A DNA stretch of 64,000 nt, from positions 26,947,482 through 27,011,481 of the forward strand of contig OY292274.1 in assembly GCA_958496175.1 (NCBI GenBank). The letters run 5' to 3'. A program made the position numbers and the translations under genes. The notes beneath the pieces are model-generated. The model searched no databases and was not told the origin of the DNA. It saw only the letters and a list, made by a program, of their open reading frames with translations. Below, one piece after another: positions 24,915 through 39,000 of the stretch; the stretch's first letter is position 1, and every line of letters starts with the position of its first letter. The DNA is from Sisyra terminalis. Taxonomy: Eukaryota > Arthropoda > Insecta > Neuroptera > Sisyridae.

Positions 24915-27900
24915 TATATATGCCTGGTTCTAGTTTGTGCAAGTCAAAAACTACGGATATCAGATTTTCCTAAGTTCAAAAATTTAAATGAAAGATCACA
25001 TTTATACACCAGATTCATTTTGCCTGTGCAGTTCAAACTGTTTCTTGAACTGCAAGGTAGCTTTGTCAAACTTAACAATGTTAAATCAAAGACTAAATAT
25101 TAATTTTTGTTTTTTCAACTAGTTATAATTTGACACGAATTAAAAAGATTCCAAAACAATTAAGTATTTTTTACAGTTCCTAATTTAAATCTGAAGGAAA
25201 TTCTAATTTTATATGTAAAAATTAACTATAATTAACTATGATATATATAAGATGTATGCAAAAAAACGGAAATATCACTTTTTGTAAATCTAAAAAGCTT
25301 TTCTATTGATTTTTTTAAGAAGTGAAGTTATTTGAACAATTCGTAGGTTTTATGTTTGAATCTTTAAAAATTAATCTATAGTATCGTAAAACTAAACATA
25401 TATTATCAATATTCCTTTTACTTTGCATTTTTTTCAGAAATATCAATACGTAATATAAGTGTGGTATAAATATGGTTTATGGAATACAGACCGACTATAC
25501 ATTAATATTGGTTATTCGTATTGGAAACCAGAGAAAATGATTGTATGTTAAATCTTATTTTAACAGATTTATAAATTCCAATATAGGCCTACCATGATTT
25601 ATAATATTTATGTTTATAATTGGCTAATAACAATTGGTTGTGAATCAAAGCCAACTCAATTCCTATAGACTCGCTGATTTATTGTCAAAGGAAAGTATGT
25701 GGAGCCGTCACAATATTGTTTATTGGCCAGAAAGATATTATTCTCAAATATAAGTATAAGATATTTGTTTTAAGCTGGATGACAAGTAGGAATTAGTTTT
25801 CCATAAATAACCACTGTGTGTTACTTAATTCTGATTCTAAAGAATAGGAAGGTGCAAAATCGTAATAAAAATTGTCCAACTTTCTCTCCGGTACATTTGT
25901 ATAAGGATAAGTAAAAAGTTCGACTATTTCACTTGTAAGAGTTTAATATAAATAATAATTTTTAGAAAAATCAAAGATTTATAAAAGAGGAATCCAAGAT
26001 TAGAAACTTAAATAAGTATAGTTGACAGTTAACTAAATCATTATTTTACGATATTTATAAATTTTAAAATAGATTTTTGTTCAACAAGGCAATTAGTAGA
26101 CGATCGAGTCACAAATCAAGTACGAAGTTTTTAAAATTGATCCATAAAAACAATAATAATAAATTTATAACATGAGATTTCCATGAGTATTAAATTAATT
26201 ATTTTTTTTGTGTTGGAAAATTTTTCGATCAGCTAATGGTGCACATTTTGAAATCATTTACGGATTTGTCCTACTTTTGAAAATCATTAGTCGACGTAAA
26301 ACTGAAATGAAAATCGGACAAAATTTTAATGATTGCAACATTTCGGTGGTTTTAATAAGAGAGCTATGTGGATAATGACACTTGTTAAGAGGAAATATTT
26401 GAAATTGTTTAATGTTAATTAGATGAATAGAAAATGAAAATTTTTCGGTAAATATGGAAACGGAAAGAGAATTTATATATATATTTCTCATATTATACGG
26501 AGTTTGTTTGAATTGAGAAAGAACTAATAAACACAGCACGTGTTTATTTTTTTTTCTTTTGGTTACAATAACTTTTATATACTGTCTAACGGTTATCTAG
26601 GAAAACTAATTAATTTCTTTGTGAAATTATTTATCTATTATAAATAGTGCTATCAGTGCATTTAAATTAAATTATTTTTATTTAAATTCTTTCTATGTGA
26701 TCTTTTCCACGGACGTTTTGATACAAGATAAAATTAAATTGATTTTTTTTGTTTGGCTTTACGCAATGCATTTCAATCATATGTAGGTACTACGTGAGTG
26801 CAATGTTTTTCTTATTGGCCCGTTTTTTTTTTGTCTATTTTTCTTTTCAATTAAGTAATGTTATTTTAAAGATAAGTAAAAACATTTTCAACATTTCAAC
26901 GCCAGTTGAAATAATTTCGAAAAAAACTACTGCGTAAATAGATTTGATTGAATTTTCCAGGATAGACCAAGAGATGTAAAACATATTTTACTATAATTGA
27001 CAATAATAATAATTAGTGTTCCAATAAGTAAAAAAACATATGTAAACACTAAGAACAGTAGTATCGTATGTAATAAAGGAGGGTTGAACCAAAGCATGAA
27101 GGAATGTAGGAAGTAATAATGTAAAGTTAACACAGTGGATTTTTTGAAAAATTTGTAACAATGAACCCGATGTAGTAGCGGATTTGTTGTTACGACTAAA
27201 GATACAACGTAGTGACTACCTAGCAAAGTGCAAACTCACACAAATGCGCGTTGCACATTTAAATTGCTTCTTATTCGTGGTGATCTTGGTTTGGTATTTG
27301 TTACTTTATCTTTTTGAGATAATGCACCGTGTTCGTGTTGATTTTTATAATTGAGAGCAATGTGGACTGGATTGAATCGCGGGATCAAATAAAACAAGTT
27401 TACAATCGATATAATACCGAATATTTATTTGTTACATTTAATTATATATATATATGATGTTGAAATTTTCCCCGTATCAATCAAAGAGATTCCTCAACAC
27501 ATATTTTTATGGGATATTTTTATGCAACTTTGAAGCAATAATCAAATAAAATTCAAATTTCGAAACGAACCAAGATCCTATGTATACGTAGGTATTTTAA
27601 ATACCCTCCTACTCACTTGAACAATTCATCAATCGATCAAATTTAATTCATAGGAAAATGTTTATAAAATCAGGTGCCCAAATAAAGAAATATCATAACA
27701 AATTGAATTAACACAATCTTTCAATCAAATGGAATGCGTTAAGAGAAACATAAAAATTAATTACTCGAATCGATTGATACTTTTTAAGGAACTAGCTTAC
27801 AAAACGTTGATAACGAATGATATAAGACCTAATAATTTGATAATTAAAAAAAACAAGCTTTCTTTTTCCACCATAAAACATAAAGACGTCAAAATGAAAG

Positions 27901-30780
27901 AGTTTTAATTGAAGTTTTATTGAATTTCTCTATAAAAGTATGACACCAGTGCGATACATATACCAATGCCCGTTTATTATCCTCAAGCGCTAATCGTAAA
28001 GAGTTCACCGTTGATAATGAGTCCGTTTTTAATCAATCATATCACGAATCAAACAATACTTGTCAAATTAGATTGTCGTCGATCGCACTGTTTTGAATTT
28101 TCTATTAATATACAACATTTTCAATTAGTTTCCGTTCAATTAGAACGAGCGATGTAGATCGTAGTGGGTCGCGCTGTTCTGTCCGATCTCGACCATTGTT
28201 ACACTTTATTATATATTTATAAATTGAATAGAGATCTATCTGAGAACGGTAACTATCTGCATCCAGCATCCCATATAAATATATTGTTACTTTCGTTTAA
28301 TATAATATATTATATGGCGAGCTGTGTTTTCAACGTCTTCGGGGTCTTCGCTGTACAAGAGATGAGAAGAATGAAAAAAAAAATACGATTGTAGGAAGAA
28401 GCTGAGTTTCATCTCTCAGCTCTCAGCTATCAACTTACTACTGCAATACAATGCGCGACACCTGTTTTACTTTTATTTGGTGATCTATCATAGCGTTTAT
28501 GTGATTTATTGTTGATTCTGTCTACGACCACCCGCATTGGGTTCGCGTTTCTGCTCGTTATTATTGTTGCCTTGCAACAATCACTGTTTTATATTAATTA
28601 CCTTTTATAAGTATACAAATAATGTGAGTATTTATTTGGAGCCAAGATTCCGGTACCGTAAGCGATTAAATTCTTTTATTTTTCATAATTGAAAAGAAAG
28701 CGCTCTGTTCAAATTGATTTATTTTTTATTGATTATATTAATAAAATTTAATTATTAATTAATTTATTAAAATTTAATAGACATAGAATGATTTATTTGA
28801 GAATTGTATATTTTAAATGGCAATATCCATTTCACTTTCCTTTTGTTGTGAATTATAAAAAAGGAAACCACGTATGTAAATCTCTAAAACCGATAAATTA
28901 AAGAAATGGAAGAAAAGCGTTTGATATTAATGATCTAAATTCACATTAGTATTGAAACAAAATTATCTAATTAAATGTATAATAAATCGTTGGCGTAATT
29001 AGAATTGGAATTTATTTCAATTTATTATCAACAAGATAAATAAAATTACTCAACTTAACACGTGTAATTGTCGTTGGAGAGCGGACGGTTTTCTTTAAAA
29101 TCATATTTAAAAAATCGGATAAAATACATTGTGTAATATCCCTTTATTTGTTCCTTTCTATTAAAGTAACTGATAAAGTGAAAATGAACAAAAAAAAAAA
29201 AATATAAATTTCTCAAAAATAATGAGACACAAGTAATAATTGACCGTTTTGATTTGGCCGTGAAGTAGCTTTTTATTTTTGTGCTAAACTCATCATCATC
29301 ATCATGGTCAAGATTTGAATTCTTGTTACATGTATTATATTATATTGTAAAGGTATGACAATGAACAAAAGCGAGAAATTTTCTGTTGCTACCTTTACGT
29401 AAATCGGATGAAGAATTGAAAAATGTGAAGAAATAAGAACACACACCTGTGGCGTGGGAGCTGCTTCTTCGTACATATTTTGTATTACACATTTAATGTG
29501 TATGTGTTGTCTGGCAATCGTCAGTTCTTTTCTGAAGACGATTCGTTTTCTTATGGTTTCCCCCATGGGAATGACCTTGACGACGGCCATCCAGCAATAA
29601 TTAATGTAACAGTGAAACGTGCATTTGTATTTATATGTGTGTATGTGTGTGATTGTAATTGGTTCAATGGGGAAAAAGTTTTTTCTTCCGTAGCGTTGGG
29701 AAATGGTAGCGTCTCTAGAAAACAAAGCCCAAGCATAATACAAGAACGTAAATTGGATTGACTTAGGAATTTTATAATCATCTTAATTCACTTTCAACGG
29801 TTTTAACAATGAAAACAATTATTACAGTAGTAAGTTAACCTACAGCGAAGACGTTCCATTAAGCAAAAATTTATAATTTTCCCGTTTTTTATGCAACTCC
29901 AAATTACATCTAGATATTATATCCATTGACTAAACACGCTAGTTGTATAGAAAATCCATTTAAAAAGTGGTAAAGCTCTTTTTATGCGAGGATAAAAGAA
30001 AAGAAAAAAATTCATAAAATTGTATTCCCATGCTAGTAAAACAATATTTAGGACTTCAAAAAATTGTAAAATATGATTAATAAAAAAATAATTAATTTAA
30101 AAAAAAAATCACTCGAAAAGAATTTTTCTATAAACTAGTTTTCCTGCTTATAAAATGACAAAATCTCGAAATTCTTAAGTCCCTATATTCACTCCAATAA
30201 GGGAGTGAATTTTTTAATATAATTTAAGAGAACAATTTATTTACTAGGTTTATAAGTAAAAATAATCATTAAAAATCGCAATTTCCACGATTTTAACTTC
30301 TATCATAACAAAAAATGCGTAATTTTTACAAATTATCGATGTTTATTTCATTTCAGCATAGAAAACAATATTGAGAATATTGAGAATTTTGAAAGAAATG
30401 ATCATTTTCTATTTTAACTATTTAAGGAACATACATTTAAGTTTCCTAAAAGTAATTATTTCATTTCGCTCTACTGTTACAGTTTATCGTCATTTAAAGA
30501 TTGAATTTTTAAAAATTCTCACTAATAACTTTGATATTAAATATCTTTATAAACGAGGATATAACTTTAAATCTCTTTGGTTTAATAAATAATAAGTGTA
30601 GACTTTTAATCACTCAATTAGACAAAAATGATAAAAATGTAAAAAACTATATATGTATAATTTTATTTTTTCTATTGCTTCACACCGATTTTCAAAATAA
30701 TTCAAATGAAGTTTCACTATTTCAGTAGCTTATTTTTACATTACTGATATCGATTCGTATCGTACAAATTAATACCTTAA
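24915..30780. other. AT-rich intronic stretch, no supported gene
   Basis: Nothing exon-like is supported. A 156-codon minus-strand frame at 29273-29743 overlaps open plus-strand frames (29480-29761) over the same GC-elevated block, which argues against either being a real gene. GC-elevated patches also occur near 27.23-27.38 and 28.47-28.60 kb. A small hairpin (ATTCACTCC, 6-nt loop, GGAGTGAAT) lies at 30187-30210. Confidence 0.45.
29440..29720. other. GC-elevated island open on both strands
   Basis: The block keeps frames open on both strands, plus 29480-29761 and minus 29273-29743 and 29551-29781. Such two-strand openness usually reflects composition rather than coding. On the minus strand CCACGCCACAG followed by GTGTGTGTTC near 29445-29455 could serve as a donor, but I could not identify a partner acceptor. 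The encoded peptides show no domain. Candidate conserved non-coding element or, less likely, an unrecognised exon. Confidence 0.2.
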
Positions 30781-31101
30781 CCCTTTGAAGGTGAACTAAT
30801 TTTCTTGATAAAGAAAATGCTAAAAGCACCGAGGTATTTTAAGCTGACTTGGGATAGTTTAGGAAACAAAAATGTGTCACCAATATAAGTGAAGGTAATT
30901 ATTTAAAACTCAAGGAAAAGGTCGTTATATGTGATTTCACTTTTCTCAATATATTATTTAACGATTGATTGTCAAAATATGAGTTCTATAAGGAATTAAA
31001 TTTTCTTCTAATGGTGACATTGCAGGAGGAGCGCTATTGCGCTCCTGGCATTTTTCCCTAGAGACAGAAGGATTGAATAGCGCTTCCCAGCACTCTAAGG
31101 G
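30781..31101. mobile_element. piggyBac-like MITE, 321 bp, flanked by TTAA
   Basis: The element starts TTAA|CCCTTTGAAGG and ends CACTCTAAGGG|TTAA. TTAA target duplication and CCCT-type inverted ends are the signature of piggyBac elements. The terminal match is short (CCCTT.GA). A subterminal hairpin GGAGCGC-TATT-GCGCTCC and an AGCGC-bearing block near the right end are further internal symmetry. There is no transposase ORF, so it would be non-autonomous. Confidence 0.6.
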
Positions 31102-33019
31102 TTAAAATTTACTCAAGAGCAAATTCTCAAAGGTTATGATAAAGGGATGATTAACATTACATCGTATACAGTGCCTAAATAAAGACATAAGTTCTCAAAG
31201 GATAAATAGGATAAATAAATAGTTCAAATAAAAGTTTCATTGTTTGATACAAAAATTTTAGCTCTTTGCCACAAATAGGTAAGGAATACACAAGATTTTA
31301 CATTTATAATACAAATTTTTCATAAAGACTTTGGAATTGTAAATACAAAGCTCAAAAAAAGCAGAGCTTTCAATCATCTATCGAACAATCGATTTCTAAG
31401 GGTATCAAAAATAGTAAAACAAAATAAAATAATTCATAACAAAATGACTTCAGGAAGATCAAAGACAACATGGATTGCTTATTTATAAGAATCGTAAAAA
31501 TAAATAAATGTATTTTAGTATTATTTCCAAGAAAGCTCTAGTTTCATAATATCTATAGTTAAATTTTATAATAATGAAGTTTAATGTACCATGATTGAAA
31601 TACTATAAATACTCAATATATTGATAATTTAAACCATATGCAGATGACTTGGAAACAACCCTTTAAAATGCTTTTTCTAACACTTTTGTTAGTTCTAAAA
31701 TAGTAAGCCATCGATAAGGCAGTTAATATAATATTATATACACATACAAGGAATAGAAATTTTAAAAGAAATTCAGTAATATGGTTATTCTAAGTCCAAA
31801 AAACAAAAACATAAATTTTTATACTTTCGTGTGTATTTGGTAAGCGTATTTTATAATTGTCTGCAGTATTAACAAACCACGGAAAATGTGTTTTTTTTAA
31901 TTTACCTAATATTGAATGCTTAAAGCTTACTAATTTGGTTTTATTGTAAATTTTCTAGGAGTTTTAATTCTATACCAAAAATATCAATTACTTTTTGATC
32001 GCAAGTATTGTTGTATGAACCTCAATAAAAAATATAAATAAATAATAAAAAAAATGTAGGTATCTATGAGTAAGCAATCACTGAAACTAATTACGCAATG
32101 ACGAATGATAAAATTAAATCTAACCGATTTAGTATTATTTACCACAAAGAAATATTGAAGCCATCTAAAATCGATAATTCCCTTTTTTTGTGGTTGATCC
32201 TTTTTTTTTATATCTAAACTAGCTTATTTTTTGTGAACTAAAACTTGCGCCCAGGCGTTGACAATCTATAATTACATTTTTTTAAAGGTAAAATAAATTA
32301 GTTCGATGTTTGGTATACATTGTATACGTATGTGAATAAAAAGAAATCTAATCAAGCCCAGGAGGTGCTAAATGTTATGGTCTCAACGCGGACAACAGGA
32401 TGAGGTAAATTTTTTTTTGAATTATATTCATTTTTTATTTTGTGAATGAGTGTACTTTTAAGTGTAATGATGGGAATAAACTACCGACAACTATTGTTAA
32501 ACTGGCGTGGGACAAAATCACATCAACACGTTATTTACATTTGTGCCTGAATACATCTTTAGTCTGGGGCATTTTTATGTGCTATCGTTTTATGCGATGC
32601 GGAGGAAATTTATAATAAATTTAAGAATAAATTAATGTTTGTGTTATAACGTCTTTCTCGAATAGGTGGATAATGAATATTCACTCACAGTGGCTAAAAT
32701 TAATTCCAAAAAAGTTTGTTTTTAAAAAATTTAAAACAATATTCAAATAATACAATTTTTTTAGGAAAATAAGGCAATATGCGTGATTTTTCATTATTGA
32801 TTTTTTATAAATTTTTATTTTGTTGCAGTTATAAATGTAGGTATTTTATCTTATTTTTTTAATTTAAAAAAGTACTTTTGGGGAAACCTGTTCAACAAAA
32901 CCGTATAGTTTCATACAAATAAACAATAATTTAATTAATGATTATATTAAATGTTTTTATTTTTATCGTTTAGTATTTTTCTATCTTTCCATTCTTCTTA
33001 ACATTTGTATAGCAAAACT

Positions 33020-33036
33020 TTATATATATATATATA
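33020..33036. repeat. Short TA microsatellite
   Basis: A run of alternating T and A, followed after a CTT interruption by a second short TA run to about 33050. A similar short TA run occurs at about 16566-16580. Confidence 0.85.
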
Positions 33037-36000
33037 CTTTATATATATACATAGTTTAAACTAAAATCATTTGGAATTTATTTAGAAAATATAAATTTGT
33101 TTTTATATTTTAAAGAAGAATACTTTTAATGTTCTTACCATAAAATAAAGCTTAGAACTATCATTTAAAGTTCAATTTATCTTAGGGCTGATCATTGCAA
33201 AATAAAAAAAAAAAAACAAATTTTCACCTTTAATTAATTTGTTAGAAGCATACTGGATGACAAATGACCAAGGTGGTCACTTTGAAATTGATAGATACTA
33301 ATGTCAAATTTTATACCGATTTTTTTTACATTTTTTATAACTACTAAAGACTGTAGTTGTTATAATAAATATATACATCAAATAAATGGAAAAAACAGAT
33401 AGAATAACTTCAAGTTGGGGTAGAACAAAAAAATAATCATATGAAATTGATATTACTTATGAAGCTTTATTTGAAAGCAACTCTGACGAAAAAAAATAAT
33501 AAGTTTAATTTTCTAGTAAGCTTTCTTTGTTCTAAAAGTTATTTGTTAACCATTCAAAGCTTAGAAAATATTTAGTTATATTAAAACTTAAACTAGGTAA
33601 GCTTTCATTAGTTTTTTATGTATAAAAGCAAAATAAAGTCTTTTGATAATGCAAACATTTTAATAATTTTATTTGTGTTAATATTTTCTTCTACATTGCA
33701 TTCAGAACACACATGTATTTCCGTCAAAAATTTTTGGATTCTTTTAAAAAAAAAAAAAAAAATTTGATAGAATTTAGTTTCTGGAGAACTGATATGCGAA
33801 CTACGAGCCGATATATGATACCAACTATTTTAGTAGTTAGGTTTGGGGATGGTTTTCCATTATCCTTTTACTGTGTTTCTGCTCGGTGATGTTCCTCCAT
33901 ATCATACTGTGACTTTTATAAACCCACCCTTAATGGTATTTCATTTAAGGATATAGAAATCAATGGTTATTAAAGTTTTGCTTCTTGCCTATGTTGACCG
34001 ACCAAATTTGTTCGTTTCTTAGTACGGGAATATTATTTATTCATATAGTTGTTAACATTTTCAGCGTAGTCGAATATTTCAATGAATTTTTTAAATGTAA
34101 TACTAAAATTAAAAGGAAAAAGGTGCATAATCTAAGTTTCCATCTTAGCAACTGTGTTAATAACTGTGTTAAACATTTTGAAATTTATTTCATGACTATA
34201 TTCTACAATTTTTGCAAAACTATTTGAAAAACACATATGAATATTCTGTTGTTTTATTCTGTTGTTTATTGAAGCTTTGTAATTTTGAAATATTCGGAAA
34301 CCTTTGACGTATTTAATTTTTCATTAAAAATATACTAAAAAGATATACACATAAAAAGATACTAAAATATTCAAACACTCTCACGCTTAATCTGGGTGAA
34401 TTTTATAATTTTAACATATTTAAAATCCAAACAACCGAATGTAGGTAAGTACGCTATTTAGAACATAAAAACAAATGGAATCAAAAAGAATAAAAAAGAT
34501 TTCGAAATTCCCATCGCTTCGTTAAAATGTTGATACAAAAAACATAACTATATCATTCCAAATTATTTGGTATGGTATTTAATAATAGTAGGAATCTACT
34601 TTAATATGACGTTTTGTGTACATTTACGCAGTGTATTATTCAAAATCCTCTTCATGAGATTTAAAATAAATTCGCCGTCAGATGATCGAAATGATAACGC
34701 CGGATGCACCAAATAAATTCAAAAAATTAACTTATTCTTACAAAGGAAATAAATAATGTTTCTGATCCGAAAAGAATTGAAATTTTTCACGGACAATTTT
34801 AGGTTTTTTTTTGCAGTCACATATGGATGGATGGAAGACAAGACTTTGATCCTTTTGTTTCAGATCCATATGTTTAATTACGATTGATGTGGGAGGCATC
34901 CTTATTTGTATGCGTCAAAATGACTAACGATCTCAACGACGTCAATAAAGGTGACTTTAATTAATTTTCTGTAATAAGAGTTGATTTTTTTGAAGGGAGA
35001 GTTTTATATTATACTCTGTTGAAAAAGAAACTGCTAAGTTGTTTCATAACATGTCTACAGTAATTAATTTAAAAGAGCTTAACGTTAGATGTACATGAGG
35101 CATCGAAGTAATTATTACATGATATAGAGCGATTTTGAAAGAATATTTCAGCGCCCCTTGATGACAGATGTGTGAAGTAGGTTCAGGACACGTGAATCAT
35201 TTGTTCAGTCTAATTTTAAATGTGTATTTTTCAATGTGGTCTTTTGTTTGTATAAATAAATAGATCGATTAATTTACGAAAGGAGGAATCGCCATATTTC
35301 ACAGAGGATTTTTAGAATAAAAAAAAAAAATGAGAGCAGGCCATTCGATCGTTTTGAAAGTATTTGAATAGGATCTATGATCGATCTATTTTGTGAAATA
35401 ATTTCAAAATGATAAATTGACAAAATGACAGCTCGCTATAGAAATATTGATTAGATTCATTGAGGCAAATGTGAGTGAAAAAGATCGAAAGCGCTGGTAT
35501 ATATTGTTTATTATATTGTTCAATTCATGGCAATTTGTAAACGTGCGTTTGGCGTTTGTTTTAGGCCATTCATCAAAGTTTACGCGATCCTAATATGTGT
35601 TTGAATTTAACATCTATATCAAAATCAACTAGATCGATTTCTTGATTGTATATAATTAAGCTATTAAGTATTGGAGCTGCTTACGACGATCCGCTCATGG
35701 GTCACACGATTATGACCTCCCAGTGCATACGTCAAAGACAAAACCAAAGCTTTTTCCATGTATATGTGTAACGTAACCGAAAATTATCGACTAGTGTGTT
35801 AGTATCGACTCGTGTGGTAAGTAAGCATCATATTATATGAAATGAAATTTAAGAAATCAACATAAATTTCAATTCCAAATATTACGCAAGTTGATAGAAA
35901 TTAAATTTTATTCAACAAATCCACAATAAAATATTTCAAAATTATTTCGTTTGAACATTTTCTTCTTACTAAAACGAGAATTTAACTGTTATCTGATTAA

Positions 36001-39000
36001 AAAACTACTGGTTTACTTAATTCAATGACTAGTAATTGTATGCACAGTATTCGTAATTTCGTAAACGTATTAAATTACAAGAAGCTTTCCGTTGGATTTT
36101 GGTGCGTTTTACACCAATAAAGCGTTGAAAGTAACGAGTTTTGATTCTAATCGCGTGATATCTGTAAATTAAAATCAAGTTTAAATCAAGGTAATAATTT
36201 TATAATCTTAATTGAGAATGTAATTATATTGAAAAAGTAAAGATGCTGAATTCTTATGGTTTGCTATTATTTGAACGTTTATTTTTAAAATAAATATTCA
36301 TTTCTAAATGTAATAGCAAAAACATATTGATTTCATACCACCCGCTGTGTGATATTATAATTCCCTTTCATTGAAATCATTTGATTTAATTATTTGTAAG
36401 CAGTAATAGATATTATGTTATAATCGTTCAAAATATTAGCATTATTATGTTTCGATGGAGATTTTTAATAATAAATTTATATTTTAAATTATTATCATTT
36501 CAAATTTATTGTTTAGCAATTATACAATAAGATTAATATCTTTCAAAGCTTGGTTATAACATGAAAAAAAATTTTGCACACGATATACTTACATATTTAT
36601 TTATAAAACAAATAGAACCACGTGTTTGTGTAATTTGAAAGGCATTTAACGATTTTAATCGCGAGAATAAAGTAACTAATTTTCTTATGCAATTCTTGAA
36701 TGTGGGAGTTTTTAATTTGAAATAATATCGATAGCCAAGAAGAATAACATTTTCGCGAAACAGTACTCAACTGTATTTTTGTCTATGGTAATTGATTGTT
36801 TTCTCTCAAATATCCGAACGTGTTAAACGTATGATTTAATTTTAATTATATTCGCAATAAACATGAATATTTGTAATTGTAAGTACCTACGGAACATAAA
36901 GAAAACAATAAATAACATTAATAATGACCATTGCAATTGTGCAAATGACACGGTGCATTTGTTGGCAAATAAACATAAACATGGCCGCTAGTGAATGCAT
37001 TTTCCTTCCATATTATTTATAAATGGTATTTTACCATTGAGAACATAGCCACCTATAATCTATTTGGAATTAATCACTAGCGGGCAGATTGTGTAATTTG
37101 ATTACTTTGAAACATTAAGTTAGTAGACACTAATTTTATCGTGAAAATGATCGTAAAGAAAACGAGAGCTTTCTAACGATTTATACTACTTCCATATGGC
37201 CTATGTTTTATGCATACATCAAATTTATGATGCACTTCCACCCCCACCCCATAACCACTAGAAACCTTTCTTTCAAATCTTACTACCTCAGTCACTAAAG
37301 ATGAAGAAAATCCATAGGTTAATAATTTAGGTTGAACATGGATCAATTAATTGAGACTTCAAAATTTATATCTCCATTAGAAAAGTTAATCACATCATTA
37401 GAAACCTATAAACGTTTTTTTTTATGTTCAAAATTAATTATAGAAATTAATTTGTTGATTTTTAAAAGTAAAAGAAAATTATTTCTATAGGCAAAGTTTT
37501 TTAAGTAAACAAATTTCTAAATAATTTTTAGTTGATTTTTCCGAAAATATCTTTGGCTTCAATTAAGACATTTTCTCATTGCTAAATTCTAAACCTTAAG
37601 TTCAAAAGTTATTAATTTTAAATCGTTTCAAATCTATAATTATTTTGAATGAAACAACCTAAAATTTACCAGTCGTGGACAGAAATAATTCCTCTACGAT
37701 AGGTAAACCTATATTTATAGAAACTGAAGAAATTTTCAATCGAAAACTCGAGTTTATTCGTATCGTGGCGCCACGGCAGATACATTTTCGTTTCCACTCG
37801 CAAATGGATGATACTGATGATGATAATAATATGTAAAAGTAAATATTGATCATAGTTCATAAATCATGAATATAAATCATCGGGATCTATGTGGTCTATG
37901 TTGTATCAAAAGCGCATCATATCGTATATATACGCTATGTGATTTTTTTCTCGTTCCAATAAAATATTGGAACATCTCAATCGAACGAAGTTCCTCTGGT
38001 AAAAACTTACGCGAAAGAAGGAAAGAGGATGATATTGATTGGCTATACCTACCGGTATGAAGGGCCGCGTGCATATAAATTAATACAGATATTTACTTCA
38101 AATTTGCAATAATGCAATTTGTGAAAAAATCCCAACTGTTGCGCGCATGCATTCTACTCGGCCAGTGCAACCATATGTGACGATTTCAAGATATATCCAC
38201 GATTATGAAACATGCGGTCCACTTGTCCGATAGACAAAATGATTATTGAGTGAATATCTCACAACTAGGGATTTTATGACGTATGGCTTCATGATACAGT
38301 CGACCATTGCATTAGTCTCGGAACGATGAAGATCAAAAGTGCCTGTACCACCCACATATTTCTATATTTATACACATTTACCCACAAATACACAATATCT
38401 ACTTAAAATGGGAATAGTGGTAATTTGAAATATTTCAAATAACTAGCCATTCCTGAAAACCATTCGGAATTCCTTTAAATTTTTGCCGTTCACGGCAATT
38501 TCTTTGTCCAATCTTTTACTAGCAGAGGCCGTTTACGCTCTGGTCAAATAGAATTAATTTCAAATGGCATGGTTATAATTAATTTATATCGAACGATCGA
38601 AACCGATTTAAAATGCAAAAATTATTCCAGTCCAATGTGCATGTTAATGTAAATTATATTTGAAGCCTACATGAAGTAGGAAGGTAGGAACTCGACCTGA
38701 CCAACTCTAATTGAGCCTATATATCGATAGTTATACATCGTGACCAAACTGATTGTTACATGTTTACTTACATTACATTGTCTGCAGATTCTCAATTTCA
38801 TTGTTGTAAGACCGATCAGGATATGGCTTTAAAAAAAATACAAACAAAAACGAACTTTTAAAATACCGAAGACTTAAATTTTTATGCGAGCCTTTTAAAA
38901 ATCGATAAATCCAAATCACGTTTTTAGCTAATGATCTTAATTATCCGTAAAGCGCATCAATATTATTTCCTCAACTTTTCCATAAATCACGCACAAATCC

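Noticed and set aside
29291..29305. CAT trinucleotide run (encoding a Met run on the minus strand)
   Set aside because: It is a short simple repeat of five units with no coding context.
37659..38074. Cluster of four overlapping ~64-residue ORFs on both strands
   Set aside because: Opposite-strand openness in a modestly GC-richer patch, with no motif and no splice-site support.
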